The notes: generated by a model from the letters alone, not told the origin. Positions 1-8,828 are shown, counted from the stretch's first letter. The stretch: DNA of 64,000 bases from Paracoccus sulfuroxidans (GCF_007830335.1 NZ_VLKU01000011.1:62001-126000), one strand, 5' to 3'. Program-made: numbers and translations.

Positions 1-199
1 GCGCGCCCTGCCGGTCCACCGCCACCAGCGCCTGCATAGGGTTCAGCGAGGCCGCGACCAGCGCCTCGCCCCGCCTGCGGTCGACCGCGAAGGGCAGCAG
101 CAGATGGCCGAACCCGTCCCAATAAAGCGCCGCCGCAGCAGCCCGCAGATGCGGCGGCAGCCCCTGAAGGATGCGGAAGGGTTGGGTGGGGCGGGGCAA
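1..199 (-). CDS. Partial protein, possible GNAT-type acetyltransferase N-terminus
   Basis: A minus-strand reading frame runs off the left edge of the window, so only about 66 N-terminal residues are visible. It contains LPPHLRAAAALYWDGFGH followed by LLPFAVDRRRGEALVAASL and NPMQALVAVD. This arrangement (helix with YW and F, then a strand ALVAVD) resembles the start of small GNAT acetyltransferases, but the acetyl-CoA motif lies outside the window. I place the start at TTG 199 because GGGAG sits 8-12 bases upstream; no ATG fits. The gene is divergent from azlC. The family assignment is inference from a short N-terminus and could be wrong. Confidence 0.4.
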   Translation of the reverse strand, partial: MPRPTQPFRILQGLPPHLRAAAAALYWDGFGHLLLPFAVDRRRGEALVAASLNPMQALVAVDRQGA

Positions 200-283
200 G
201 CGGTTTCTCCCAAGGGTGCCTTGCCTTGGCGGCGGGCTTTGGCCAAGGTGCGGCCAGACTGTCACAAGACGCAAAGCTCTGCC

Positions 284-1066
284 ATGCCCCCAGACCTGAA
301 CGCCGCCGCCGACCCGTCGGACCGGCTGACGCCCGCGCAACAGCGCGCGCTTGCGCGGACCCCGCGTGAGTGTTTCCTGCACGCGATGGTGCAATCGGTG
401 CCGTTCCTGCTGGTGCTGATGCCCTTCGGGCTGCTGTTCGGTGTGGTCGCGGGCGAGGCGGGGATCGATCTGGTACAGGTCGTCGGGTTTTCGATGCTCG
501 TGCTGGCGGGGGCGTCGCAGTTCACCGCGATCCAGCTGATCTCCGATCACGCGCCCGCGCTGGTCGTCATCGTCTCGGCGCTGGCGGTGAACCTGCGGAT
601 GGCGATGTATTCGGCTTCTCTGGTGCCGTGGATCGGGGCGGCCAATGGCAGGCAGCGGGCGCTGGTGGCCTATCTGCTGGTCGACCAGACCTATGCGCTC
701 TCGATCGAGCAATATGAGCGCAATCCGAAGCTGCGGCTGGACCAGCGGCTGGCCTATTTCTTTGGCGCGGCGCTGGCCATGTGCGCGCCCTGGGTGGTGG
801 CCAGTGTGGTGGGCTATACGCTGGGCAAGGCCATCCCGCCCGAGCTGGCGCTGGATTTCGCCGTGCCGATCACCTTCCTTGCGATGATCGGGCCGATGCT
901 GCGCACGCCCGCGCATGTGGCGGCGGCTCTGGTCTCGATCATTGCGGCGCTGGTGTTTTCCTTCCTGCCCTCGGGGCTGGGTCTGCTGGTCGCGGCGCCG
1001 CTGGCGATGCTGACCGGCGCCTGGGTCGAGGTGCTGACCGAACGCAGAAAGGCGGCCCGGGCATGA
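284..1066 (+). CDS. azlC: AzlC family branched-chain amino acid exporter, large subunit
   Basis: Inner-membrane protein of 260 residues with the AzlC pattern: a hydrophilic N-terminus, then PFGLLFGVVAGEAGID, the conserved LAGASQFTA segment, and LAVNLRMAMYSASL followed by further helices. AzlC and AzlD form a two-component exporter for branched-chain amino acids. The frame is open further upstream, but ATG 284 gives the usual family length and drops a basic, low-complexity extension. The stop overlaps the azlD start as ATGA, so translation is probably coupled. The actual substrate is not determined by sequence. Confidence 0.9.
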   Translation: MPPDLNAAADPSDRLTPAQQRALARTPRECFLHAMVQSVPFLLVLMPFGLLFGVVAGEAGIDLVQVVGFSMLVLAGASQFTAIQLISDHAPALVVIVSALAVNLRMAMYSASLVPWIGAANGRQRALVAYLLVDQTYALSIEQYERNPKLRLDQRLAYFFGAALAMCAPWVVASVVGYTLGKAIPPELALDFAVPITFLAMIGPMLRTPAHVAAALVSIIAALVFSFLPSGLGLLVAAPLAMLTGAWVEVLTERRKAARA

Positions 1067-1401
1067 ACCAGACACAGTTTTCCGATCTGACGATCTGGAT
1101 GATCATCCTGACGCTGGGCGCCGGGACCTACCTGATTCGCTGGTCGTTTCTGGGGGTGATCGGCAGCCGCCCGATGCCCGCATGGGCGATGCGCCTGCTG
1201 CGCTATACGGCGGTTGCGGTGCTGCCCGCGCTGTCTGCGCCGCTGGTCGTCTGGCCCAATGCCACCGGTGGAGAGCTGGACCCCGCCCGGCTTGCGGCGG
1301 CAGCGGTCACGCTGGTGGCGGGACTGCTGACGCGCAGCGTGCTGGGGGCGATCGTCGCGGGTCTGGTGACCCTTTACGGGATGATCTACCTGTTGGCGTG
1401 A
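1063..1401 (+). CDS. azlD: AzlD family branched-chain amino acid exporter, small subunit
   Basis: Protein of 112 residues with about four hydrophobic segments and the AzlD hallmark TYLIRWSFL near residue 25, then RYTAVAVLPALSAPLVV. It is the small partner of AzlC in an inner-membrane amino acid exporter. Its ATG overlaps the azlC stop by four bases. Its 3' end overlaps the end of the convergent lipoprotein gene by 16 bases, leaving no room for a conventional terminator between them. Confidence 0.88.
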   Translation: MNQTQFSDLTIWMIILTLGAGTYLIRWSFLGVIGSRPMPAWAMRLLRYTAVAVLPALSAPLVVWPNATGGELDPARLAAAAVTLVAGLLTRSVLGAIVAGLVTLYGMIYLLA

Positions 1402-2036
1402 AGCTGGCCGTCGGCCCCATAGCCCTGAACGGTGCCATTCTTCTGGCGCAGCAGGACGTTGTGGTTGTTGGCCGGATCGCCATCCATGTGCTTCTTCGTG
1501 GTCACGCCCGGCAGGGTCAGGAACCAACTGCGCAGCTTGAGCGGCGAGAAGCCCGAGGGCGCGCCCTCGAAGCCCGGGACGCGGCGCAGCACCTGACCGG
1601 TCGAAACTGCGCAGAAGCTTTTGTTCGTTGCGCCCTGCTGCTCGGCCGCGCGGATGGCCATGTCGGCGATCTCGCGGCTGACGATTTTGGTGTCCTCAGC
1701 GACCCAGTAGGTCTCACGCGCGTGGTAGTCGATGTAGAAGTTCTTGAAGTTCGGCGTGATCCCGTAAAGCACGTCATGCCGCTCGGGGATGGAGGGGTGC
1801 TCCCAGCTGCCTGCCGGGTCGAAGATGACCCGCTGGCTGCCGTTGATCATCAGCGCCGAATGGCCGCCTTCACCGCGCGGAATGCCGATGACGGTCAGCA
1901 GCGTGATCGAGGGCGGATTGGCCGTGTCGACATAGCGGGCGCGGCGCAGGCTTTCGTCGCTTGCCCATTTGTTATCGGCGCCACAGGCCGCCAGCACGGC
2001 TGGCAGCGCCAGCGCAAGAAAGGTCCGCCGTTCCAT
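1386..2036 (-). CDS. Conserved hypothetical lipoprotein
   Basis: Protein of 216 residues with an N-terminal lipobox (MERRTFLALALPAVLAAC, Cys18), so probably a membrane-anchored periplasmic or outer-membrane lipoprotein. The mature part has ITLLTVIGIPRGEGGHSALMI then RVIFDPAGSW and a later ANNHNVLLR motif. The His-Ser and Phe-Asp-Pro elements hint at a papain-like or NlpC-like fold seen in uncharacterised rhodobacterial proteins, but I cannot assign a family. GTG 2039 lies one codon upstream; ATG 2036 is better spaced from the GGAG. It is followed upstream by the oxidase subunit IV gene on the same strand, only about 24 bases away. Confidence 0.75.
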   Translation of the reverse strand: MERRTFLALALPAVLAACGADNKWASDESLRRARYVDTANPPSITLLTVIGIPRGEGGHSALMINGSQRVIFDPAGSWEHPSIPERHDVLYGITPNFKNFYIDYHARETYWVAEDTKIVSREIADMAIRAAEQQGATNKSFCAVSTGQVLRRVPGFEGAPSGFSPLKLRSWFLTLPGVTTKKHMDGDPANNHNVLLRQKNGTVQGYGADGQLHANR

Positions 2037-2059
2037 CACGAGATCTCCGGGTGCGCCGA

Positions 2060-2212
2060 TCAGGCGTTGGTCAGCGCCATGAAGACCAGGACGACGATCG
2101 ACAGGATCACCACCCAGGTCGACATCTTGATGAAGCCGGCGAACGTCTTCTGCTGTTCACGGATGTTCATGGTGCCGATCTTGTGTTCGGTGATTTCGTG
2201 ATGCGTGGCCAT
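2060..2212 (-). CDS. aa3-type cytochrome c oxidase subunit IV
   Basis: A 50-residue protein beginning [20 protein letters not shown] and ending with one membrane helix, [20 protein letters not shown]. It matches, from memory, the small subunit IV of the Paracoccus denitrificans aa3 oxidase: HHEIT near the start, then QQ-TFAGFIK, then a single helix. Subunit IV packs against subunits I and III in the inner membrane and is not essential for turnover in Paracoccus. It stands here away from the main cta genes, between a lipoprotein gene and an MBL hydrolase on the same strand. ATG 2212 and stop TGA 2060-2062 are clear. Confidence 0.9.
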   Translation of the reverse strand: MATHHEITEHKIGTMNIREQQKTFAGFIKMSTWVVILSIVVLVFMALTNA

Positions 2213-2266
2213 TCTTCCGTCCCCTTGAATAAGTCGCGTCAGCGATAGCGCAACTGGCGGCGCGTG

Positions 2267-3289
2267 TCACGCCCCCCAAAGCACCGCACCGTCTTTGGTC
2301 TGGCCGACGGGCCACACCTTCCCGGCATCTGCCAGATTGTTGACATGTCCGATGGCCTCGGCCAGCGCCAGACCGAACTCTCCCTTGCCGATGACCCGGC
2401 GATAGAGCGTGTCGAAACAGTCGACCACGGTGCGCGGCTGCTCGGCCAGCGCAGCTTGCAGCCGCACCAGCGCCGAGCGCTGGTTCACGATCAGCTGGTT
2501 CAGCCGGAAGGGCAGGCCGCGATAGGGCAGCTTGTGGCCGGGCAGCACCAGTTGATCGGGCGTGGCGAACCGGGCCAGCCGCTCGCAACTGTCCAGCCAG
2601 TCGCCGACGGAATCAGCCGTCGGTTCGTTCGGATAGACCCCCAGATTGGGCGAGATCGAGGCCAGAAGCTGGTCCCCCCCGATCACCAGGTCATCCGTCT
2701 GCGACCAGAGCGTGGCATGTTCCGGTGCATGCCCGGCCCCCATGCGGACGATCCATTGCCGGCGACCGAAGTGCAGCACCGCGCCCTCGGTCAGGCGCTG
2801 ATAGCCGGGCGGCAGCGGGTGGCAGATGTCGGCCATGTTGAAGGGGCGTTCGCTGGCGCGTTCCTCGATCATCTCGGGCGACATGCCGGCGCGGCGGTAG
2901 AAGGCGATGGCTTCGGGCGTGGGGCGGTCCTGCACGTCCAGAATACTCATCCGCGCCATCAGCCACGAGGTCCGAGAGGTCGCGAGGCTTGCGCCCATCG
3001 ACTGGAACCAGCCCGCAAGCCCGATGTGATCGCCGTGGTGATGCGTGGCGATGACCCGCGTCACCGGGCGTCCCGCAAGCGGTCCGGCCAGCAGCTTTTG
3101 CCAGATGGCGCGGCTGCGGCGGGTGTCGAACCCTGTGTCGATGATGGTCCAGCCGTCATCATCGGCCAGCGCATAGACGTTCACATGGTCCAGCTTCAGC
3201 GGCAGCGGCAAGCGCATCCACAGCACATCGGGGGCAAGTTCGATCGCCTCGCCCTCGGCGGGCGGGGCGTCCAGTTCATTGCGTATCAA
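2267..3289 (-). CDS. MBL fold metallo-hydrolase
   Basis: Protein of 340 residues with the metallo-beta-lactamase metal motif THHHGDH at residues 82-88, an upstream DTGFD (residues 51-55), a distal MGAGHAPEH that supplies another His, VIGGDQLL with the bridging Asp, and VLPGHKLPY. This is the usual five-part ligand set for a binuclear metal hydrolase of the glyoxalase II / LACTB2-like type. The start is TTG 3289; the next in-frame ATG is after 24 residues and would remove conserved-looking sequence. The gene begins six bases after the acyl-CoA dehydrogenase stop, so the two form an operon and the substrate may be a thioester made in that pathway (inference). Confidence 0.85.
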   Translation of the reverse strand: MIRNELDAPPAEGEAIELAPDVLWMRLPLPLKLDHVNVYALADDDGWTIIDTGFDTRRSRAIWQKLLAGPLAGRPVTRVIATHHHGDHIGLAGWFQSMGASLATSRTSWLMARMSILDVQDRPTPEAIAFYRRAGMSPEMIEERASERPFNMADICHPLPPGYQRLTEGAVLHFGRRQWIVRMGAGHAPEHATLWSQTDDLVIGGDQLLASISPNLGVYPNEPTADSVGDWLDSCERLARFATPDQLVLPGHKLPYRGLPFRLNQLIVNQRSALVRLQAALAEQPRTVVDCFDTLYRRVIGKGEFGLALAEAIGHVNNLADAGKVWPVGQTKDGAVLWGA

Positions 3290-3295
3290 GCGGGG

Positions 3296-4993
3296 CTACC
3301 CGTTCATGTTTCCAGCCAGCGCATCATCGCTGAGCTTGTCCAGATCCGCCACCCCTGCACGGGCCTCGACCAGATCGGACAGATAGCGGGGCAGGATGCG
3401 GGTGATGTAGATGCGGGCCAGGGTCTTGTGATCCTCGCCCCCCGCCAGGGCGGCGCGCAGGTGGAAATGCGCGCCAAGGACGCGGGCGAAGGCAGAAAGG
3501 AACGGCACGGCGGCGGCGTTACGGTTGTCGGCCCCGGCCTCGATCAGCTCGGCCGTGGCCTCACGCAGACCTTCCGAGGCCTGCCAGACCGGGTTCGCCA
3601 GTTCCGGCATGCCGGCCTGAGCGGCCTTGGTCGCGTCCATCACCTCATCCAGAATCGCGGCGGCGGCGGCCCCTCCGTCCGAGAGCTTGCGCCCGACAAG
3701 GTCCATCGCCTGAATGCCGTTCGTGCCCTCATAGATCGGGGTGATGCGGACATCGCGCAGATATTGGGCGATGCCGGTTTCCTCGATATAGCCCATGCCG
3801 CCATGCACCTGCACCGCCGCATCGGCCACCCGACAGCCGACATCGGTGCCATGTGCCTTGGCGATCGGGGTCAGGAAGGCACCGCGCGCCGCCCATTCGG
3901 CGCTGCCCGTGGCCTTGGCCATGTCCAGCGCCACCCCGCAAGCCATGCAGATGGCACGAGCGGCATAGATTTCGGCCCGCGCGGTCGCCAGCATCCGGCG
4001 CACATCGGCGTGGCGGATGATCGGCCCCATCTGGTTGCGCTCGGTCGCATAGGCGGTGGCCTGTTGCAGCGCGGCCTCGGCCACGGCGACGCCCTGAAGC
4101 GCCACCCCCAGTCGGGCGTTGTTCATCATGGTGAACATTGCGGCCATGCCCTTGTGGCGTTCGCCGACCAGCCAGCCGGTCGCGCCCTCAAAGCTCATCA
4201 CGCAGGTCGGAGAGCCGTGGATGCCCAGCTTGTGTTCCAGGCTGACGACGCGCAGCGAGTTCGCCACGCCCGGATTGCCCTCGGCATCGGGGATCAGCTT
4301 CGGCACCAGAAACAGGCTGATGCCACGGGTGCCGGGGCCGCCGTCGGGCAGGCGCGCCAGCACCAGATGGCAGACGTTCGAGTTGAAATCGCTGTCGCCC
4401 CAGGTGATGAAGATCTTCTGCCCGGTGACGCTGAAGGTGCCGTCGCCCTTGTCCTCGGCCCGGGTGGTCAGCGCGCCCACGTCCGAGCCCGCGCCCGGCT
4501 CGGTCAGGTTCATCGTGCCTGACCATTCACCCGAGGTCAGGCGCGGCAGATACAGCGCCTTCAGATCGTCGCTGGCGTGATGCTCCAGCGCCTCGATCTG
4601 GCCCTGCGTCAGAAGCGAGTTCAGCTGCAGCGCCAGACAGCCCCCGGCGATCATTTCGTTGACCGCGCCGTTCAGCGACAGGGGCAGGCCCATGCCACCA
4701 TATTCGGGATCGGCAGAGAGACCGACCCAGCCGCCATCCGCGAAGCTGCGAAACGCGTCGGCATAGCCGGGGCTGGACCGCAGCGTGCCGTTTTCCAGCC
4801 GCGCGGGTTGCAGATCGCCGCCCCGGTTGACCGGCGCATAGCTGTCCGTGGCGACCTTGCCCGCCTCATTCAGGATGGCGTCCACCGTGTCCTCGGTCGC
4901 TTCGGCGAAAAGCTCGGTCCCGGCCAGTTGGCCGAAGTCGACGATGTTGCGAAGGATGAAAGAAATTTGCTGGACTGGTGCCCGGTAGGTCAT
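3296..4993 (-). CDS. Acyl-CoA dehydrogenase, DmdC-like
   Basis: FAD-dependent acyl-CoA dehydrogenase of 565 residues, the longer class that includes DmdC (3-methylmercaptopropionyl-CoA dehydrogenase of DMSP demethylation) with an extra C-terminal domain. Visible signatures are MNLTEPGAGSDVG, GQKIFITWGDSDF (flavin binding), YIEETGIAQYLRDVRITPIYEGTNGIQ (containing the probable catalytic Glu) and the C-terminal DUF-like tail. ATG 4993 is chosen over a start nine codons upstream because AGGGAAA is correctly placed before it. A MBL hydrolase follows immediately. Beta-oxidation of another acyl-CoA is equally possible; no other dmd gene is in the window. Confidence 0.85.
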   Translation of the reverse strand: MTYRAPVQQISFILRNIVDFGQLAGTELFAEATEDTVDAILNEAGKVATDSYAPVNRGGDLQPARLENGTLRSSPGYADAFRSFADGGWVGLSADPEYGGMGLPLSLNGAVNEMIAGGCLALQLNSLLTQGQIEALEHHASDDLKALYLPRLTSGEWSGTMNLTEPGAGSDVGALTTRAEDKGDGTFSVTGQKIFITWGDSDFNSNVCHLVLARLPDGGPGTRGISLFLVPKLIPDAEGNPGVANSLRVVSLEHKLGIHGSPTCVMSFEGATGWLVGERHKGMAAMFTMMNNARLGVALQGVAVAEAALQQATAYATERNQMGPIIRHADVRRMLATARAEIYAARAICMACGVALDMAKATGSAEWAARGAFLTPIAKAHGTDVGCRVADAAVQVHGGMGYIEETGIAQYLRDVRITPIYEGTNGIQAMDLVGRKLSDGGAAAAAILDEVMDATKAAQAGMPELANPVWQASEGLREATAELIEAGADNRNAAAVPFLSAFARVLGAHFHLRAALAGGEDHKTLARIYITRILPRYLSDLVEARAGVADLDKLSDDALAGNMNG

Positions 4994-5102
4994 GTGTTTT
5001 CCCTTCCATCGCCTTGGCAAGTCGGACGCGCATGCGTAACTGGTGTTATAGCGAAATCATATCGACATCACAGACCGCAGCAACCGATACCCCACGTTAA
5101 GT

Positions 5103-6044
5103 ATGAGAACCGAACTCCTCGCAAATGATGCCCAAGGGCTTGATACCGCCGCCGATCTGCTGGCCGCAGGACAGCTTGTCGCCATGCCGACCGAGACGGT
5201 CTACGGGCTGGCGGGCGACGCCCGAAGTGCCGCCGCCGTGGCGCGGATCTATGAGGCGAAGGGGCGGCCCTCGTTCAACCCGCTGATCGTGCATCTGCCC
5301 GATCTTGAGCCCGCGCGCCGCATTGCCGATTTCCACGCCGATGCGCTGATCCTGGCGGATGCCTTCTGGCCCGGCGCGCTGACCATGGTGCTGCCCTTGC
5401 GGCCCGATGCCGGGGTGGCGTCGCTGGTGACGGCGGGGCTGGATACCATCGCGATTCGCATCCCCGCCCATCCCGCCGCGCGCGCCCTGCTGCGCCGCTT
5501 CGGCGGGCCACTGGCCGCGCCCTCGGCCAACCCCTCGGGGCGGGTCAGCGCGACAAGTGCGGCCCATGTCATCGCGGGGCTGGATGGGCGGATCGCGGCG
5601 GTGCTGGATGCAGGCCCCTGCGAGGTCGGGGTGGAATCGACCATCGTCGGCTGGCTGCCCGACGGTCGTCCGGCGCTGCTGCGCCCCGGCGGCATCCCGG
5701 CCGAGCATCTGGAGGCCGCGCTGGGCAGGCCGCTGGCCCACCCGCAGCTGGACCCTTCGGCCCCGAATGCGCCGGGGCAGTTGACCAGCCACTACGCCCC
5801 AGGCGCGCCCGTGCGGCTGGATGCCGAAGGGCCCGAGGGGGACGAGATTTTCGTGGGTTTCGGGCGTGAGGGTGATCTGACGCTGAGCGCGACCGGCGAT
5901 CTGGTCGAGGCGGCGGCGCGGCTTTTCGATGTGCTGCATCAGGCCGATGCGCTGGGGCGGCCCATCGCCTTTGCGCCGGTGCCGGATCACGGGCTGGGGG
6001 CGGCGATCAACGACCGCCTGCGCCGGGCGGCAGCACCCCGCTAG
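5103..6044 (+). CDS. sua5: L-threonylcarbamoyladenylate synthase, Sua5 type
   Basis: Cytoplasmic enzyme of 313 residues that makes threonylcarbamoyl-AMP from threonine, bicarbonate and ATP for the t6A37 modification of tRNAs. The YrdC domain is residues 1-200 with PTETVYGLAGDA near residue 30, KGRPSFNPLIVH near 57 and the SANPSGRVSAT nucleotide loop. A linker PGQLTSHYAPGAPVRL (about residue 224) leads into the C-terminal Sua5 domain, so this is the long form and not the short TsaC form. It is divergent from the acyl-CoA dehydrogenase gene. No strong Shine-Dalgarno is visible before ATG 5103. Confidence 0.93.
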   Translation: MRTELLANDAQGLDTAADLLAAGQLVAMPTETVYGLAGDARSAAAVARIYEAKGRPSFNPLIVHLPDLEPARRIADFHADALILADAFWPGALTMVLPLRPDAGVASLVTAGLDTIAIRIPAHPAARALLRRFGGPLAAPSANPSGRVSATSAAHVIAGLDGRIAAVLDAGPCEVGVESTIVGWLPDGRPALLRPGGIPAEHLEAALGRPLAHPQLDPSAPNAPGQLTSHYAPGAPVRLDAEGPEGDEIFVGFGREGDLTLSATGDLVEAAARLFDVLHQADALGRPIAFAPVPDHGLGAAINDRLRRAAAPR

Positions 6045-6047
6045 GCG

Positions 6048-6647
6048 TCAGGCATGGCCTGCGCTGGGCGACAGCGTCAGCGGATTGACCCCAAGCTTGG
6101 CCAGCGCGGCCTGCCATTTGTGGTCATGTTCGCGCGCCGCCGCAGTGTCGCGTTCGCGTCCAAAGATGATCTCATTGTCGCGGTCGACGGTCAGCCAGCC
6201 ATTGGCCATAATCTCATCATCCAGCTGCCCCGGCCCCCAACCGGCATAGCCAAGCGCTAGCACGGCGGTCTGCGGCCCCCGGCCCATGGCGAAATCCTCA
6301 AGGATGTCGCGGGTGGTGGTCATCGCCAGATCCTCGCCAATGCGCATCGAGCCGTCATCCTGCTGCGGCGCTTCAGCGGCGACGGTGTGCAGAACGAAGC
6401 CGCGCCCCGGCTCGACCGGGCCGCCGAAGCGGACGGGGATGTCCATGGTCAGCTCGCCCGCGTCGATGCCCAACTGGATCAGCAGATCCTTGAAGATCAC
6501 CTCTTCCAGTGCGCGGTTCACAACCAGACCCATCGCGCCCTCATCGGAATGTGAGCAGATCAGAATGACCGCGCGTTCGAACCTTGGGTCGCTCATGCTT
6601 GGCATTGCGATCAGCATCTTGCCGGTCAGGTTGCTTGCCGCATCCAT
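6048..6647 (-). CDS. YqgE/AlgH family protein
   Basis: Protein of 199 residues of the YqgE/AlgH (DUF179) family, recognised by LTGKMLIAMPSMSDPRFERAVI at the start, GAMGLVVNRAL, PVRFGGPVEPGRGFVLH and LGYAGWGPGQLDDEI. The biochemical function of the family is not settled; AlgH was first linked to alginate regulation in Pseudomonas. ATG 6647 is preceded by AGGAG at seven bases. Its stop is three bases from the convergent sua5 stop. Confidence 0.93.
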   Translation of the reverse strand: MDAASNLTGKMLIAMPSMSDPRFERAVILICSHSDEGAMGLVVNRALEEVIFKDLLIQLGIDAGELTMDIPVRFGGPVEPGRGFVLHTVAAEAPQQDDGSMRIGEDLAMTTTRDILEDFAMGRGPQTAVLALGYAGWGPGQLDDEIMANGWLTVDRDNEIIFGRERDTAAAREHDHKWQAALAKLGVNPLTLSPSAGHA

Positions 6648-6753
6648 TTCGCCGCTCCTTTGTCCCTTACCACCAATGTCGGGCCTCGGGCGGCGTTTCG
6701 CAAGGCGCTGTCAGCATTGTGACTTCACGCCGGATCAATGAGTTGGCTATGAC

Positions 6754-7551
6754 ATGAGCATGAGATCGCTTGTCCTACTGCTACTGACCGCCATGCCCGC
6801 ACTGGCGCAGGATCTGCCCCCGGGGCTGGTCTCGGCCGAGCTGATGCCCGGCTGGGTGACCCAGAACGGCACCCGCATGACCGCCCTGCGGCTGGAGCTT
6901 GAGCCGGGTTGGAAGACCTATTGGCGCAGCCCCGGCGATGCGGGCATCCCGCCCAGCTTCGACTGGAGCGGCTCGCAGAACATCGGTCGGGTGCAGATCC
7001 ACTGGCCGCGCCCCGAGGTCATCGACTCGGGCGGAGAGCGGACTTTGGGCTATCATGATGAGCTGATCCTGCCGATTGAGCTGACGCCCGCAAAGGCTGG
7101 CGAGATCGAGGTCAGGGCCCGCGTCGAGCTGGGCCTGTGTCTGGACATCTGCGTCCCGGGCCAGCTGGAGCTGGTCGCCGGGCCTGCGCTGACCGCGCCC
7201 GAGCCCCGTATCGAAGCCGCGCTGACGCAGGAACCCGACCGCGTCGCGACACGCCCCCAATGCCACATCCGCCCGATCAAGGACGGGATGCAGGTCACGG
7301 CCATGCTGCCGGGTGGGCTGGCGGGGACGGGTGCTGCCGCGGCGATGGAGCTGCTGGATGACCGCATCTGGGTCTCGGAACCCGAGGTGACGCGGCAGGA
7401 TGGCGCGTTCAGCGCGACCGCCGATTTCGTCGCAAGCTCGGGAAAACCCTTCGAGATTGATCCCGACGAGCTGCGCCTGACCCTGATCGAGCAGGGCGAT
7501 GCGATTGAATTTCTGGGCTGTGACGAAACGGTTCTGCCCGCGACGCAGTAA
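6754..7551 (+). CDS. Periplasmic DsbD N-terminal domain-like protein
   Basis: Secreted protein of 265 residues: signal peptide at residues 1-18 (SLVLLLLTAMPALAQ), then a DsbD alpha-type immunoglobulin-fold domain with PGWKTYWRSPGDAGIPPSFDW and a CLDICVPGQ motif. In DsbD the alpha domain uses a Cys pair to pass reducing equivalents to periplasmic partners. Here the pair is C-x3-C and no transmembrane or thioredoxin domain follows, so it is a stand-alone alpha domain. The partner is unknown. A second ATG lies two codons downstream of the first. Confidence 0.82.
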   Translation: MSMRSLVLLLLTAMPALAQDLPPGLVSAELMPGWVTQNGTRMTALRLELEPGWKTYWRSPGDAGIPPSFDWSGSQNIGRVQIHWPRPEVIDSGGERTLGYHDELILPIELTPAKAGEIEVRARVELGLCLDICVPGQLELVAGPALTAPEPRIEAALTQEPDRVATRPQCHIRPIKDGMQVTAMLPGGLAGTGAAAAMELLDDRIWVSEPEVTRQDGAFSATADFVASSGKPFEIDPDELRLTLIEQGDAIEFLGCDETVLPATQ

Positions 7552-7560
7552 GCGCCGCGC

Positions 7561-8388
7561 CTAAGGATCAAGCCGCGCCGACAGGGACAGAAGGTCGGCC
7601 CATGCCTCGCGCTTGGCGGCGGGCGTGCGCAGCAGATAGGACGGATGGGTCATCGGCAGCGCCGGAAGGCCAAAGGCGGTGGTCCAATGCCCGCGCAGCT
7701 TCAGAATGCCCTGCTGCTTCAGCGCGGCCATGCAGGGCGTGTTGCCCATCAGGACCAGCAATTCGGGCTGAACCAGTTCCACATGCCGCGCCAGAAAGGG
7801 CAGCATGGCGTCGATCTCGTGCTGCTCGGGGCGGCGGTTGCCCGGCGGTCGCCAGGGCAGGACATTGGTGATGTAAAGCGCGCGCTCGGCATCGACCGCA
7901 TCTCGCGCCAGATTTATTGCGGCGAACATGCGGTCCAGAAGCTGGCCCGCGCGGCCGACGAAGGGGCGGCCCTGCAGATCCTCTTCCTCGCCCGGGGCCT
8001 CGCCAATGACCATGACGCGGGCGGCGGGGTTGCCATCGGCAAAGCAGAAATTGCGCGCGCCCTTGCGCAGCTCGATCCCTTCGAAGCGTTCCTGCGCGGT
8101 GGCGAGGTCAGCCAGATTGCCCGCAGCCGCCGCAAGGCGCGCGGCAATGGCGGCCTGATCTTCCTCGGGCTGGATGCGGGGCCGGGGCGGGGGGGCCGCA
8201 TCGGGGGTGCCGATGCGCGGCGCGCCGGGCAGCGGGGCCGCAGCGGGCGAGCGCTCGGGCAGGTCATAGCGATCGACGGGATCGTCCAGACATGGCTCAT
8301 CCGCGCCAAGCTCGGCTTGCCACTGTAACAGCGCCAGCGCCGTTTCGGCATCCAGCGCGAATCCCCTGTAGGTCGGATCTGCCGTCAT
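7561..8388 (-). CDS. Uracil-DNA glycosylase, family 4-like, without Fe-S cysteines
   Basis: Protein of 275 residues of the uracil-DNA glycosylase superfamily, which removes uracil from DNA. A variable Pro-rich N-terminal 85 residues precede the catalytic domain. Motif 1 is [21 protein letters not shown], the central motif is [13 protein letters not shown], and motif 2 is THPSYLLR. Family 4 enzymes carry four Cys that bind a 4Fe-4S cluster: two before motif 1, one in KCRPPGNR and one shortly after. Here these positions are non-Cys (Trp in PWRPPGNR, Met in AMLPFL, and no CxxC before FCFADGN). It thus looks like a cluster-free alphaproteobacterial subgroup. Confidence 0.85.
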   Translation of the reverse strand: MTADPTYRGFALDAETALALLQWQAELGADEPCLDDPVDRYDLPERSPAAAPLPGAPRIGTPDAAPPPRPRIQPEEDQAAIAARLAAAAGNLADLATAQERFEGIELRKGARNFCFADGNPAARVMVIGEAPGEEEDLQGRPFVGRAGQLLDRMFAAINLARDAVDAERALYITNVLPWRPPGNRRPEQHEIDAMLPFLARHVELVQPELLVLMGNTPCMAALKQQGILKLRGHWTTAFGLPALPMTHPSYLLRTPAAKREAWADLLSLSARLDP

Positions 8389-8429
8389 TTGGGCAAGCTA
8401 GGTCGCGGCGCGCGCGCCGTCCAGCGCCA

Positions 8430-8828
8430 CTATTGCGATTGCGTCAGCGGCGTGGTGCCGCCGCCCATCGACACCAGCCGCTCGATCAGCGGCTGCGCCG
8501 TCGGGCCGATGCGCCCGCAAGAGGCCGGATCGTCCAGCAGCTTGAAGGCGGGGCCGTAATACTTGCGGTCATAGGTCGTGCTGTCGAGGCCCAGCTTTTC
8601 CGCCAGCCGGTCGCCGGTGCCGGTGATCAGCGTCCATTCCCCGTCCGAGATGGCGTAATCGGGGCAGTTCGAGGTGATGACATTGACCTCGGCCAGCTCT
8701 CCGATCAGGGTCTCGGCGGCGCTGTCGGACAGCTTCGACACATCGGGCAGCTGAACCGTGATGCCGCCATCGGCAAGGCTTGCCGTGGCCATGAAAATCC
8801 CGCCCAGCGTGACTGCCCAGATTCGCAT
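8430..8828 (-). CDS. Hypothetical secreted protein
   Basis: Protein of 132 residues with a signal peptide ([18 protein letters not shown]), then a small acidic domain with two Cys (SNCPDYAI and PASCGRIG) that could form a disulfide in the periplasm. I do not recognise the family; similar short secreted proteins occur widely in Rhodobacterales. An ATG three codons upstream directly abuts GGAG, so ATG 8828, nine bases after it, is the better start. It lies 41 bases upstream of the glycosylase gene on the same strand and could share its transcript. Confidence 0.7.
   Translation of the reverse strand: MRIWAVTLGGIFMATASLADGGITVQLPDVSKLSDSAAETLIGELAEVNVITSNCPDYAISDGEWTLITGTGDRLAEKLGLDSTTYDRKYYGPAFKLLDDPASCGRIGPTAQPLIERLVSMGGGTTPLTQSQ

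Noticed and set aside
2264..4522. 752-codon + strand frame over the MBL and acyl-CoA dehydrogenase genes
   Set aside because: Shadow frame; no recognisable motif and both opposite genes have clear catalytic motifs.
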